A DNA stretch of 25,681 nucleotides. Source: Desulfurobacterium sp. (GTDB lineage: Bacteria; Aquificota; Aquificia; Desulfurobacteriales; Desulfurobacteriaceae). Shown here piece by piece: positions 7,485 through 15,501 of this stretch (positions are counted from its first letter, which is position 1; every line of letters begins with the position of its first letter). A program made the position numbers and the translations under genes. The stretch spans positions 1-25,681 of the forward strand of contig JALSLT010000008.1 in the NCBI GenBank assembly GCA_026988135.1. The letters run 5' to 3'. Below the pieces are notes generated by a model. The model did not search any database and was not told the DNA's origin. It saw only the letters and a program-made list of their open reading frames with translations.

Positions 7485-8411
7485 TTATCCCTTCAAAACT
7501 TTTTCTATATCTTTCGGCTTCTCAACATTTACAACTTTAATGTTTTTTGTAACTCTTCTCATAAGCCCTTTCAACACATTTTTAGGACCTATTTCATAAC
7601 ATAAAGTCACACCTTCTCTCTCCATATAGTTTACATCCTCAACCCACCTGACAGGAGAAAACATCTGTCTATAGAAGGAATCTTTCAACTCCTCCGGCTC
7701 TGTAACCTTTTTAACATCCGCATTGTTAACAAGAGGAATTTCAAGCATGTTAAAAGAAAGTTTTTCCATCTCCTCTTTCAACTTTTCTGCAGCCGGCTTC
7801 ATAAGACGAGAATGAAAGGGAGCAGAAACAGCCAAACGTATAACTCTCTTAGCACCTAAATTTTCAAACAACTCTTCCGCCTCTTTAAGTGCCTTTATTT
7901 CTCCTGATATAACTGTCTGTTCCGGACTATTGTAATTAGCTACCTGCACAAATCCCGAAGACACTTTCTCCAACACTTCTTCTATTTCAGAGGATGAAAG
8001 CCCTATAACGGCAGTCATCCCTCCAACTCCCTCAGGAACGGTCTCCTGCATAAATTCTCCCCTTCTTCTTACCAGATAGGCAGCCTCTCCAACAGAGATA
8101 CCTCCACCACCGCAACAGGCAGAAAATTCTCCGAGAGAATGGCCTGCAACAAGTTTTGGAGAAACATCAAAACCATTTCTTTTCAGTACATTTAAAATAG
8201 CAACACTTAAAGTGAAAATAGCAGGTTGCGCATTATATGTAAGGGTAAGTTCACCTTCCGAAGATTCAAAGCATAACTTTGTAATATCTATTTTCGCGCC
8301 TTCGGAAGCCTCTTCAAAAACCTCCCTCGCCTCAGGAAACACATCGTACAAATCCTTTCCCATTCCCGGATACTGAGAACCCTGACCTGGAAAGATAAAA
8401 GCAATAGACAT
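7485..8411 (-). CDS. fabD: Malonyl-CoA:acyl-carrier-protein transacylase
   Basis: This 308-residue FabD has the N-terminal FIFPGQGSQYPGMGKDL block, nucleophile S92 in AGHSLGEFSA, R117 in RRRGEFMQ and H200 in SAPFHSRLM. It loads malonyl groups onto ACP for fatty acid elongation in the cytoplasm. The start is ATG 8411 behind GGGAGG. Odd point: just after the nucleophile elbow the usual alanine-rich helix (LVAAGAL in typical members) reads CCGGGGI at residues 99-105, an unusual glycine run. No other fab genes are adjacent; nicotinamidase and HPt genes follow. It is divergent from the tRNA pair. Confidence 0.95.
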   Translation of the reverse strand: MSIAFIFPGQGSQYPGMGKDLYDVFPEAREVFEEASEGAKIDITKLCFESSEGELTLTYNAQPAIFTLSVAILNVLKRNGFDVSPKLVAGHSLGEFSACCGGGGISVGEAAYLVRRRGEFMQETVPEGVGGMTAVIGLSSSEIEEVLEKVSSGFVQVANYNSPEQTVISGEIKALKEAEELFENLGAKRVIRLAVSAPFHSRLMKPAAEKLKEEMEKLSFNMLEIPLVNNADVKKVTEPEELKDSFYRQMFSPVRWVEDVNYMEREGVTLCYEIGPKNVLKGLMRRVTKNIKVVNVEKPKDIEKVLKG

Positions 8412-8490
8412 AAAAGCCTCCCATACAAAAGATTGAACATCCTAAGTTTAACATTTTCAAACGAAATCGCATAAAAAAGGTTTAAACAAC

Positions 8491-8519
8491 TTGCCACCGG
8501 AAAAAGAAAATCCTATATT
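8491..8519 (+). promoter_or_regulatory. Promoter for the tRNA pair
   Basis: TTGCCA (8491-8496), 17 bp, then TATATT (8514-8519) gives a near-consensus sigma-70 type promoter, with the first tRNA beginning 15 nt after the -10. It is the best -35/-10 pair in the window. No clear terminator follows the tRNAs, so transcription could continue into the octaheme gene. Confidence 0.7.
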
Positions 8520-8533
8520 TACCTCTGTCAATT

Positions 8534-8611
8534 CGGGGCATAGCTCAGCTTGGTTAGAGCGCGTGCCTTGGGAGCACGAGGCCGCCCGTTCAAATCGGGC
8601 TGCCCCGACCA
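8534..8611 (+). tRNA. tRNA-Pro (anticodon UGG)
   Basis: Acceptor CGGGGCA pairs with TGCCCCG, followed by A and an encoded CCA. The anticodon stem CGTGC/GCACG encloses loop CTTGGGA with TGG at the anticodon position. The T-loop TTCAAAT is present. A first C-G pair is usual for bacterial tRNA-Pro. Confidence 0.95.
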
Positions 8612-8628
8612 TTTTATCCAACCTTTCA

Positions 8629-8705
<77 letters not shown>

Positions 8706-8818
8706 CAAAACGCAAATCCAACAGGAAATTATCCCTTAGTCTAATACAAATATTTCTCTGGAAATCACATCTCCAAAGTTGTATTATTTAAATGATAATA
8801 AATTGCAACGGAGGAACA

Positions 8819-10318
8819 ATGAGAAAAACATTAGGATTATCAATTTTAGCCATTATTATCTCTTCCTGCGGACAACAAGCTAAAGAGACAATTGTTAGTT
8901 CGGAAAAACCTAAGATAAGTAAAGCCAGCCAACAGTGCATCAATTGCCATAAAATCGTAACCCCGGGAATCGTAACACAATGGGAACAGAGCAAACACTC
9001 AAAAATTACAATGGCTGAAGCTATGAGAAAAAAACCTGCAACGAGATTAGTGTCGGCAGAAACAGTTTCCCAAGACATTAGAAATATTGTTGTTGGATGT
9101 GCCGAGTGCCATACTCAGCACCCCGAAAAACACAAGGATACTTTTGATCACAACGGATTTAAAGTCCATATAGCTGTAACTCCAAAAGATTGCTCTTCAT
9201 GTCATCCGCTTGAAACGCAAGAATTTTCTCAAAGTCTAAAAGCAAATGCTTACGCAAACCTTATGAAAAATCCAGTGTATCACACTCTTGCATCTACGAC
9301 CGTTAGTTCGGCTAAATACCATAACGGAAGAGTCAGGCTGGGAAAAGCCACCGATAAAGACTTTATGACTTCCTGCCTTAAATGTCACGGAACCATAGTA
9401 AAAGTAAAAGGCTACGAAGAAAAAGACACTCCTTTTGGAAAAATGAAGTTCCCTGTTCTTGAAGGATGGCCGAATCACGGAGTGGGAAGGATAAATCCGG
9501 ATGGATCAAAAGGTTCTTGTAGTGCATGTCATACAAGGCATACATTCTCAATGGAAATTGCAAGAAAACCTGAAACATGCGGCGAGTGTCACAAAGGCCC
9601 GGATGTACCAGCATATAAAGTATATATGACAACTAAACATGGAAGTATTTATAAATCTGTTGGAAACCACTGGAACTACGAAAATCCCCAGTGGGTTGTA
9701 GGCAAGGATTTCTCGGCCCCAACATGTGCAACCTGCCATGTAAGCCAGATTGTCGATAAAAACGGAAACATAATAGCAAGAAGAACTCATAAACTAATAG
9801 ACAGACTTCCTTACAGACTTCTGGGCATCTACGCGACACCTCACACCAAACCAGCAAAAACATTTACAGTCAAAAACAGCATGGGGCTTCCTCTTCCCTA
9901 CGAGCTTAACGGAACACCCGTAAAGTCTGCAGTAATCGACAATAAAGAACTTAATCAAAGAATGGAAAACATGAAAGCCGTCTGTCTGGCCTGCCATGCA
10001 CAAACACTGGTTAATAACCACTTTAAAGAGATGAAGTGGATGATAGATTATTCAAACAATCAAATAGCTCAAACAACAAATCTACTTGCTGATGTATGGG
10101 AGAAAAACATAGAAAAAGGAATACCTCAGGGACAGAACCCTTTTGATGGACCGATAGAAAAACTTTGGACACAATCATGGCTATTTTATGGAACAGCCAT
10201 AAGATACGGAGCGGCTATGGGAAGCGCCGATTATACATCATTTGCTAACGGAAAATGGCAACTTGGAAAAACATTAAAAGAGATGGAGCTACTTAAAAAC
10301 ATAAAATATTCAAAATAA
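8819..10318 (+). CDS. Octaheme hydroxylamine-oxidoreductase-like cytochrome c, predicted lipoprotein
   Basis: The 499 residues carry exactly eight CxxCH motifs, starting at C40, C94, C125, C186, C234, C254, C303 and C389. There is no CxxCK, which argues against pentaheme NrfA and Lys-ligated octaheme nitrite reductases. Heme count, spacing and the C-terminal region (SWLFYGTAIRYGAAMGSADY, about 453-472) fit the HAO family, especially the reductive forms of anaerobes. The N-terminus (ILAIIISSC) ends in a lipobox with C17, so it should be exported by Sec and tethered to a membrane. ATG 8819 follows GGAGG; in-frame codons upstream lack a ribosome site. Inferred role: reduction of nitrite to hydroxylamine or ammonium, or hydroxylamine oxidation. 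The direction cannot be read from sequence without checking the heme-crosslinking tyrosine. No cytochrome partner lies beside it. Confidence 0.85.
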   Translation: MRKTLGLSILAIIISSCGQQAKETIVSSEKPKISKASQQCINCHKIVTPGIVTQWEQSKHSKITMAEAMRKKPATRLVSAETVSQDIRNIVVGCAECHTQHPEKHKDTFDHNGFKVHIAVTPKDCSSCHPLETQEFSQSLKANAYANLMKNPVYHTLASTTVSSAKYHNGRVRLGKATDKDFMTSCLKCHGTIVKVKGYEEKDTPFGKMKFPVLEGWPNHGVGRINPDGSKGSCSACHTRHTFSMEIARKPETCGECHKGPDVPAYKVYMTTKHGSIYKSVGNHWNYENPQWVVGKDFSAPTCATCHVSQIVDKNGNIIARRTHKLIDRLPYRLLGIYATPHTKPAKTFTVKNSMGLPLPYELNGTPVKSAVIDNKELNQRMENMKAVCLACHAQTLVNNHFKEMKWMIDYSNNQIAQTTNLLADVWEKNIEKGIPQGQNPFDGPIEKLWTQSWLFYGTAIRYGAAMGSADYTSFANGKWQLGKTLKEMELLKNIKYSK

Positions 10319-10323
10319 ATCGT

Positions 10324-10345
10324 CTTTCGGAGGGGAAAGTTTTTC
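10324..10345 (+). terminator. Weak terminator-like hairpin after the octaheme gene
   Basis: CTTTC and GAAAG form a 5-bp stem around GGAGGG, directly followed by TTTTTC. The short stem makes it weak, but a new promoter follows within 20 nt, so it may separate the cytochrome transcript from the next operon. Confidence 0.4.
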
Positions 10346-10357
10346 TCTCCACTTCTC

Positions 10358-10366
10358 TGATATAAT
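10358..10366 (+). promoter_or_regulatory. Extended -10 promoter for the rhodanese-like gene and pepA
   Basis: TGATATAAT is a perfect extended -10, 29 nt before the TTG start and 15 nt ahead of the GGAGG ribosome site. No clear -35 is seen. Confidence 0.6.
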
Positions 10367-10394
10367 TTCCCAAACTGCTTCCGGAGGCGAAAAC

Positions 10395-10805
10395 TTGCGT
10401 AAGTCTGCTCTAACAGCTTTTCTGTTTTTACTCTTATCTCTATTCATATCTTGCGGTAATTCAAAGAGCAACTCCTTCAAAACAATTCCACCTGAAAAAG
10501 CAGCTAAACTGATGAAAAACGGCATAATAGTTATGGATGTAAGAACACCGGAAGAATACGATCTCGGCCATATAAACGGCTCTGTAAACTACAACTTTAT
10601 GTCGAGAGATTTTTTCAAAAAAATAGAAACCCTTGATAAAACCCATCCCTACATAATATGCTCAAGAGATGGAAGAACGGGAAAGATAGTATCAAGAGTC
10701 CTTACCACAAAGGGATTTAAAAAAATCTTCAACATTGAAAATGGCATAGTAGGATGGAGCGAAGCTGGATTTAAACTTACAAAAAAAAGAGAACCGGAGG
10801 AATAA
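10395..10805 (+). CDS. Rhodanese-like protein, predicted lipoprotein
   Basis: The 136-residue protein has a hydrophobic signal ending LSLFISC; C20 is a likely lipidated cysteine although F at -3 is not ideal. A single rhodanese domain follows: VMDVRTPEEYDLGHINGSVN (46-65) is the characteristic entry motif. C89 in IICSRDGRTGK is the active-site cysteine, with the six-residue loop C-S-R-D-G-R typical of single-domain sulfurtransferases. It would bind or transfer sulfane sulfur in the periplasm; substrate unknown. The start is TTG, 7 nt after GGAGG. It is one base upstream of pepA and shares its transcript. In a sulfur-metabolising organism a role with polysulfide is conceivable, but that is inference. 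Confidence 0.88.
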   Translation: MRKSALTAFLFLLLSLFISCGNSKSNSFKTIPPEKAAKLMKNGIIVMDVRTPEEYDLGHINGSVNYNFMSRDFFKKIETLDKTHPYIICSRDGRTGKIVSRVLTTKGFKKIFNIENGIVGWSEAGFKLTKKREPEE

Positions 10806-10806
10806 A

Positions 10807-12258
10807 ATGAAGATAGAATTTATGGAAAGTGAGATTAACATTAGAAACCGGGAAGGACTTATATTAGGATGTTTTGAAAATAGTAGAACAAGCCATTCAA
10901 TATCAAGTTTCCTCCGAAAAGTCGGAATCTCCGCCGCTCAACTAAAAAGCTTAAATTTTAAAGGTAAAGAAGGCGACATTGCAACTCTTCCCACAAACAA
11001 AGGAAATATACTAATATTCACAGGGCTTGGGAAAAAAAGTGAAATCACCGAAGAAACAGTAAGAAAAGCAGTCGGAAAGGGAATATTCGAAGCTCTCAAC
11101 AAAAAAATAGAAAAAGTAGCAATAACCGGGTTTAACTACCAAAAAAAAGGGCTAAAACTCACAAAAGCCCTTGCCGAAGGCATTCTGCTATCAAATTATC
11201 GATTTAACAAATATCAAAAGGAAAAATTTGTCATTGAAGAATTAACAGTTTACGGAGAAGAAAAAAACAGAAATGAGTTTGAAGAAGGAATCATCCTGGG
11301 AAATGCCGCAAACTTCACAAGAAATCTTGTAAACGAACCCGGAAACATAATAACACCTGAAGTCCTGGCGGAAAAAGCAAAAGCTATCTCTAAAAAATAT
11401 AACTTCAAATGTAAAATATTTACGGAAAAAGAATTAGAAAAAAAAGAGATGATAGGAATATTAACTGTTGGGAAAGGTAGTAAAAACCCTCCAAGATTCA
11501 TACATACTTCTTACAAACCGGAAAATCCGAAAAAGAAAGTGGTACTTATAGGAAAAGGAGTCACCTTCGACAGCGGAGGACTTAATTTAAAACCAGACCA
11601 ATATATGAAAAGAATGAAGATGGATAAAGCCGGCGCCTGTGCAATCCTTGGAATAATGAAAGCAATAGGAGAAAGAAAACCCGATATCGAAATCCACGCG
11701 TTAATTCCATCGGTTGAAAATATGCCCGACGGAAAAGCTTACAGACCTGACGATATAATTGTTTACAAAAACGGGGTATCTGTTGAAATCCACAACACCG
11801 ATGCCGAAGGAAGACTAATACTTGCTGATGCTTTAATCTACGGCTCCAAACTTCAACCGGATATCATAATAGACTTGGCAACATTAACCGGCGCATGTGT
11901 AGTAGCCTTGGGGCATTACACTTCCGGACTGTTTTCAACAAAACCGGCAATTGCCCGTCAACTTCAGGAACTATCGACAAAAACCGGAGAAAAAATGTGG
12001 CCTCTTCCATTTGACATCGATCTGGAAGAGGAGATAAAAGGAAGTCAAACGGAAATACAAAATGTAGGAAAATCAAGATTCGGAGGAGCAATAACAGCGG
12101 CCCTTTTCCTGAAAAAGTTCGTGGACGAATCTATTAAAACATGGATTCATATAGACATCGCAGGACCAGCTTTCATTGAAAAAGACTGGAAATATTACAC
12201 TTTAGGAGCTACCGGTCAACCGGTAAGAACAATTACTGAATTTATCGGGACATTATAG
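10807..12258 (+). CDS. pepA: Cytosol (leucyl) aminopeptidase, M17 family
   Basis: This 483-residue protein has the full M17 catalytic domain. Metal ligands are K250, D255, D273, D332 and E334 (KGVTFDSGG and NTDAEGRL), and K262 and R336 are catalytic. The N-terminal 160 residues form the less conserved macro-like domain. It removes N-terminal amino acids from peptides as a hexamer with two metal ions; in some bacteria PepA also binds DNA. GGAGG is 6 nt from ATG 10807, and the stop of the rhodanese-like gene lies between them. It ends 22 nt before the stop of the convergent radical SAM gene, with a hairpin between. Confidence 0.96.
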   Translation: MKIEFMESEINIRNREGLILGCFENSRTSHSISSFLRKVGISAAQLKSLNFKGKEGDIATLPTNKGNILIFTGLGKKSEITEETVRKAVGKGIFEALNKKIEKVAITGFNYQKKGLKLTKALAEGILLSNYRFNKYQKEKFVIEELTVYGEEKNRNEFEEGIILGNAANFTRNLVNEPGNIITPEVLAEKAKAISKKYNFKCKIFTEKELEKKEMIGILTVGKGSKNPPRFIHTSYKPENPKKKVVLIGKGVTFDSGGLNLKPDQYMKRMKMDKAGACAILGIMKAIGERKPDIEIHALIPSVENMPDGKAYRPDDIIVYKNGVSVEIHNTDAEGRLILADALIYGSKLQPDIIIDLATLTGACVVALGHYTSGLFSTKPAIARQLQELSTKTGEKMWPLPFDIDLEEEIKGSQTEIQNVGKSRFGGAITAALFLKKFVDESIKTWIHIDIAGPAFIEKDWKYYTLGATGQPVRTITEFIGTL

Positions 12259-12260
12259 AT

Positions 12261-12282
12261 AAAAGGCTGTTATGCCTCTTTT
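12261..12282. terminator. Hairpin between convergent pepA and radical SAM genes
   Basis: AAAAGGC, loop TGTTAT, GCC-TC-TTTT gives a short GGC/GCC core extended by A-T pairs past a small bulge, with T-runs in both directions. It could stop transcription from either side. The stem is weak. Confidence 0.45.
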
Positions 12283-13240
12283 AAATCTTAATTCCCGTTA
12301 CCCCGTCCGGATAAAGAATCATTTTTCCTTTACAAGTGTCAATAGCATAATATGGTATCGCTAATGGAGACAAGCGCCGCCGCAACCTTCTCATAATCGA
12401 AATACCTTCTTTAACCGATGTAGCAAAGTGGAAAACACCTTTCACAGGATCACACCTAAACAGATAATAAGGTCTGACTTTTATCCTTTGAAGATCTGAA
12501 AACAGTTCAAATAATGTTTCCTCTCTATCGTTAACTCCCTTCAAAAGAACCGACTGATTGTTAACGGGAATCCCAATTCCAAGCAGTTTCTCCACCGCCT
12601 CGCGAGAGTGAGAAGTGATTTCAACAGGATGATTGAAATGTGTGTTAATCCAAACTTTTTTTCCGTTTTCAAGAATAGAAAGAAGTTTATCTGTCAAAAA
12701 CTGCGGAGCAACAACAGGAATTTTCGTCCCTATTCTAACAATATCAACTGTATCCGTTTCTTTTAACATTGATAAAAGATACTCAAGCTTTTCAAGCTCA
12801 ATTGTCAAGGGTTCACCACCGGATATAAGTACATCTCTTATTCTTTTTTCTCTGATATAAGAAACAGCCCTATTTATTTCATCTTCTCCTATCTCAAAAC
12901 AACTCGTTTTCCAATTTCTCTTTCTCATACAATACCTACAGAGAACAGGACAAAAATTTGTTACAACGAAAAGAACTCTATCGGGATATTTATGAGTAAT
13001 AAAAGGAACGGGAGATTGCACCTCCTCCTTAAAAGGATCATCGGGAAGGTTCTGTCCCAACTCCTCAATTGACGGAAAAACCATTCTTTTTATCGGGTCA
13101 AAAAAATCATCTTTTGAAGCAAGTGACGCATAATACTCGGTACATCTTGCAGGATAAACGGAAACAACTTTCTCTGCTTCATCTATCTCTTTATCGGACA
13201 ACCGGAAAAAAGAGGGGAAATCGGACACGGATACAAACAT
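12281..13240 (-). CDS. KamA/EpmB-type radical SAM protein (lysine 2,3-aminomutase family)
   Basis: The 319 residues contain the radical SAM cysteines CPVLCRYCMRKR (C97, C101, C104) after VTNF, then LISGGEPL, and the family's lysine-pocket aspartates in FRCDPVKG and AIDTCKGK. Lysine 2,3-aminomutases are about 410 residues with a C-terminal zinc cysteine cluster. This protein stops before that region, so it is closer in size to EpmB, which makes beta-lysine on elongation factor P. Free-lysine mutase remains possible. ATG 13240 overlaps the TGA of the upstream coiled-coil gene in the form TGATG, with GGAG 9 nt before it, indicating translational coupling. No efp or epmA lies nearby. Confidence 0.87.
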   Translation of the reverse strand: MFVSVSDFPSFFRLSDKEIDEAEKVVSVYPARCTEYYASLASKDDFFDPIKRMVFPSIEELGQNLPDDPFKEEVQSPVPFITHKYPDRVLFVVTNFCPVLCRYCMRKRNWKTSCFEIGEDEINRAVSYIREKRIRDVLISGGEPLTIELEKLEYLLSMLKETDTVDIVRIGTKIPVVAPQFLTDKLLSILENGKKVWINTHFNHPVEITSHSREAVEKLLGIGIPVNNQSVLLKGVNDREETLFELFSDLQRIKVRPYYLFRCDPVKGVFHFATSVKEGISIMRRLRRRLSPLAIPYYAIDTCKGKMILYPDGVTGIKI

Positions 13241-13977
13241 CAATCAAAACTCCATCCGGACCCGTCAAACTCTTTATAAATACTATCTCTTTGACCGAAT
13301 CTGTGAAATTTTACGGTATCCTTGTCCAGCTTAATATATATCGCTCGATACTCTCCGTACATAGATGTCACTCTAATTCTGTAAATATCCCGATTGCCTC
13401 TCTTTAACAATTTCGATGTAGTATTTGATCTTGAAAGGGCAGAAATAAAACCCTCAAAAAGAAACGGACGGCAAGAAACTTCCTTCGCTACATCTTTACG
13501 AAATCTTTTTGAAAATAGAATTTTTATTCCATTACTTAAAGTAACTGCTGCAGAAACACTGCTAAGAGCCACCTCTATAAAAAGCTCAATTCTCGATTTG
13601 GGCATATCTGAAGACTGAAGAAGCTCTATCTTTTTATTTTTTTTATCTATTTCCAATTTTGCCATCCTAAGCTCAGCTTTAAGGGCTGCTATCTCTTCCG
13701 TATATCTTTTCAAAACTGCTTTGTCCCTCTTTAGCTTCCCAAACTCTAAATTTTCCTTTTCAAGTTTATCTATTCTCTCTCTTAAAAATCCGATTTCCGC
13801 AAAAAGTTTTTTTATTTTCTCATCTTTTCCTCGAATTTTTTCATTTAAAACACTTATTCTTCTCGAAAAATCTATCTTCTTTTTACTTTTGTTCACTCCG
13901 GAGTGTTCAACTTTATTGTTTTTATCAGAAGCAATAGAAAGAAAATAATTCTCTATATCTTTAAAACCTTTTTCCAT
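13240..13977 (-). CDS. Coiled-coil protein with RelE/ParE-like C-terminal domain
   Basis: The 245-residue protein has three parts: a short N-terminus (1-33), a long charged heptad region (about 36-121) and a C-terminal domain (about 150-238). The last reads like a RelE/ParE toxin fold: GIKILFSKRFRKDV opens it, and the core IYRIRVTSMYGEYRAIYIKL leads to VKFHRFGQRDSIYKEF. These match the family pattern of yRiRvgdYRaiY and gxRdxvY, with R200, R202, R211, R230 and Y234 as candidate functional residues. No antitoxin-sized gene is adjacent, so it may not be a free toxin. The start is ATG 13977 behind CGGAGAT. It is coupled by TGATG to the radical SAM gene. The domain call is by eye, and function is unknown. 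Confidence 0.72.
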   Translation of the reverse strand: MEKGFKDIENYFLSIASDKNNKVEHSGVNKSKKKIDFSRRISVLNEKIRGKDEKIKKLFAEIGFLRERIDKLEKENLEFGKLKRDKAVLKRYTEEIAALKAELRMAKLEIDKKNKKIELLQSSDMPKSRIELFIEVALSSVSAAVTLSNGIKILFSKRFRKDVAKEVSCRPFLFEGFISALSRSNTTSKLLKRGNRDIYRIRVTSMYGEYRAIYIKLDKDTVKFHRFGQRDSIYKEFDGSGWSFD

Positions 13978-14151
13978 AATTATCTCCGTAACCGATACCT
14001 TAAATAAATTTAAAAACTATTGTAAACAGACAATAATTTAAGGAAATTAACCTTACAAGTAAAGGGGAATCCACAAAAGCATCAAGCAGAAAAAGTAAGA
14101 TGTATTTATGTTAAACTTAGACTTAAATCTTTCACAGGTCAGGAGGAGCAA
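13978..14151. other. Divergent intergenic region with a small inverted repeat
   Basis: This 174-bp AT-rich gap must hold promoters for the coiled-coil gene (minus) and hemL (plus). It contains TAAGG-7-CCTTA at 14039-14055. The 13-mer TTTAAGGAAATTA (14037-14049) is identical to the bases just downstream of and including part of the aminotransferase -10 at 1000-1012, suggesting a start region for the minus gene. For hemL only weak -10-like sequences (TTATGTTAAACT) are seen. No small gene was found. Confidence 0.45.
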
Positions 14152-15453
14152 ATGAAGATAGAGAGGTCAAAAACCCTCTTTGAAGAAGCAAAGAAATACA
14201 TCCCCGGAGGAGTGAACAGTCCCGTTAGGGCTTTCAAATCAGTAGGAGATACTCCTCGATTTATAGAAAAAGCTAAAGGCTCTCACATATGGGATGTTGA
14301 TGGAAACGAATATATCGACTACGTTTGTTCCTGGGGTCCCATGATTCTGGGACATGCACACCCTGAAGTCATAAAAGCAATCGTGGAACAAGCAGAAAAA
14401 GGCACAAGCTACGGTGCACCAACCGAACTTGAAGTAAAACTTGCAAAAATAATAGTTGACATGGTTCCTTCTTTTGAAAAGGTAAGAATGGTTAACTCCG
14501 GAACAGAAGCCACAATGAGCGCAATAAGACTTGCTCGAGGCTATACAAAAAGAGATAAAATCGTAAAATTCGAAGGTTGCTACCACGGACATGTAGATTC
14601 CCTCCTTGTAAAAGCAGGTTCGGGACTTGCAACTTTTGGCGTACCTACAAGCCCCGGCATCCCGGAAGATTTTGCCAAACATACGATAACAGTACCCTAC
14701 AACAATATAGATGCCCTTAAACAAGTAATAGCCGAATTTGGAAACGAAGTAGCATGCATTATTATGGAACCTATAATGGCAAATGCCGGGCTAATCACCC
14801 CGGAAAATAACTTTCTCGAAAATGTTAGAGAAATTACGGAAGAAAACGGAATAATCCTAATATTTGACGAGGTTATAACAGGATTTCGTCTTTCTTCCGG
14901 AGGTGCCCAAAAGTACTTTAATATCACTCCGGACCTATCATGTTTTGGAAAAATCATAGGTGGAGGACTCCCCGTAGGAGCATTCGGAGGAAAAGCCGAA
15001 ATAATGGATTACTTAGCCCCGGAAGGACCTGTTTACCAGGCCGGAACACTCTCAGGGAATCCTCTGGCAATGGTAGCAGGTATCAAAACACTTGAAATTC
15101 TGCAAAGACCGGGAACTTATGAAGTATTAAGAGAAAAAGGTAAAAAATTTGCCGAAGGCATAAAATCCGCCGCAGAAAAAGCCGGAGTTGCCGATAAACT
15201 CTGCTTTAAAAACGTTGAATCCCTTTCCTGCATATTTTTTACAAACACAAACGTTAAAGATTTCTCAACTGCAACCACCTCAAATACCGAAGCTTACGCC
15301 ACGTTTTTCAGGGAAATGCTAAAAGAAGGAGTTTACTTAGCGCCTTCTCAGTTTGAAGTTGCTTTTGTTTCAACAGCCCACACAGACAAAGATATAGAAA
15401 AAAGTATTCAAGCCGCGGAAAAAGCTTTTTCTGCTATTAAAAACACTTTATAA
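14152..15453 (+). CDS. hemL: Glutamate-1-semialdehyde 2,1-aminomutase
   Basis: The 433-residue PLP enzyme has the family's N-terminal YIPGGVNSPVRAFKSVG, the NSGTEATMSAIRLARGYT block, D239 in IFDEVITGFR and the PLP lysine K267 in CFGKIIGGGLPVGAFGG. It converts glutamate-1-semialdehyde to 5-aminolevulinate, the last step of the C5 route to tetrapyrroles, and thus supports heme supply for the octaheme cytochrome. The start is ATG behind AGGAGGAGC. It is flanked by a divergent gene upstream and a hairpin downstream, so it is probably monocistronic. Length and motifs are complete. Confidence 0.97.
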   Translation: MKIERSKTLFEEAKKYIPGGVNSPVRAFKSVGDTPRFIEKAKGSHIWDVDGNEYIDYVCSWGPMILGHAHPEVIKAIVEQAEKGTSYGAPTELEVKLAKIIVDMVPSFEKVRMVNSGTEATMSAIRLARGYTKRDKIVKFEGCYHGHVDSLLVKAGSGLATFGVPTSPGIPEDFAKHTITVPYNNIDALKQVIAEFGNEVACIIMEPIMANAGLITPENNFLENVREITEENGIILIFDEVITGFRLSSGGAQKYFNITPDLSCFGKIIGGGLPVGAFGGKAEIMDYLAPEGPVYQAGTLSGNPLAMVAGIKTLEILQRPGTYEVLREKGKKFAEGIKSAAEKAGVADKLCFKNVESLSCIFFTNTNVKDFSTATTSNTEAYATFFREMLKEGVYLAPSQFEVAFVSTAHTDKDIEKSIQAAEKAFSAIKNTL

Positions 15454-15462
15454 ATTCTAATG

Positions 15463-15484
15463 AGGGGGACAGAATTCTCCCCCT
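15463..15484 (+). terminator. GC-run hairpin after hemL
   Basis: AGGGGGA and TCCCCCT form a 7-bp stem around CAGAATTC, 10 nt after the hemL stop. The following sequence (TACCCTTATAG) has no U-tract. The promoter of the next gene starts within 20 nt, so the hairpin probably separates two transcripts. Confidence 0.55.
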
Positions 15485-15501
15485 TACCCTTATAGTTTCG
15501 G

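Noticed and set aside
8819..10318. Pentaheme NrfA or octaheme tetrathionate/nitrite reductase with Lys-ligated heme
   Set aside because: There are eight CxxCH and no CxxCK motifs, and the C-terminal sequence is of HAO type.
13240..13977. Classical type II toxin-antitoxin locus
   Set aside because: The C-terminus resembles RelE/ParE, but it is fused to a long coiled coil and neither flank has a small antitoxin gene. The neighbours are a radical SAM gene and hemL.
14239..14724. 161-codon minus-strand open frame inside hemL
   Set aside because: It is entirely antisense to a complete conserved gene, with Cys/Tyr/Phe-rich low-quality sequence, and hemL motifs run through it unbroken.
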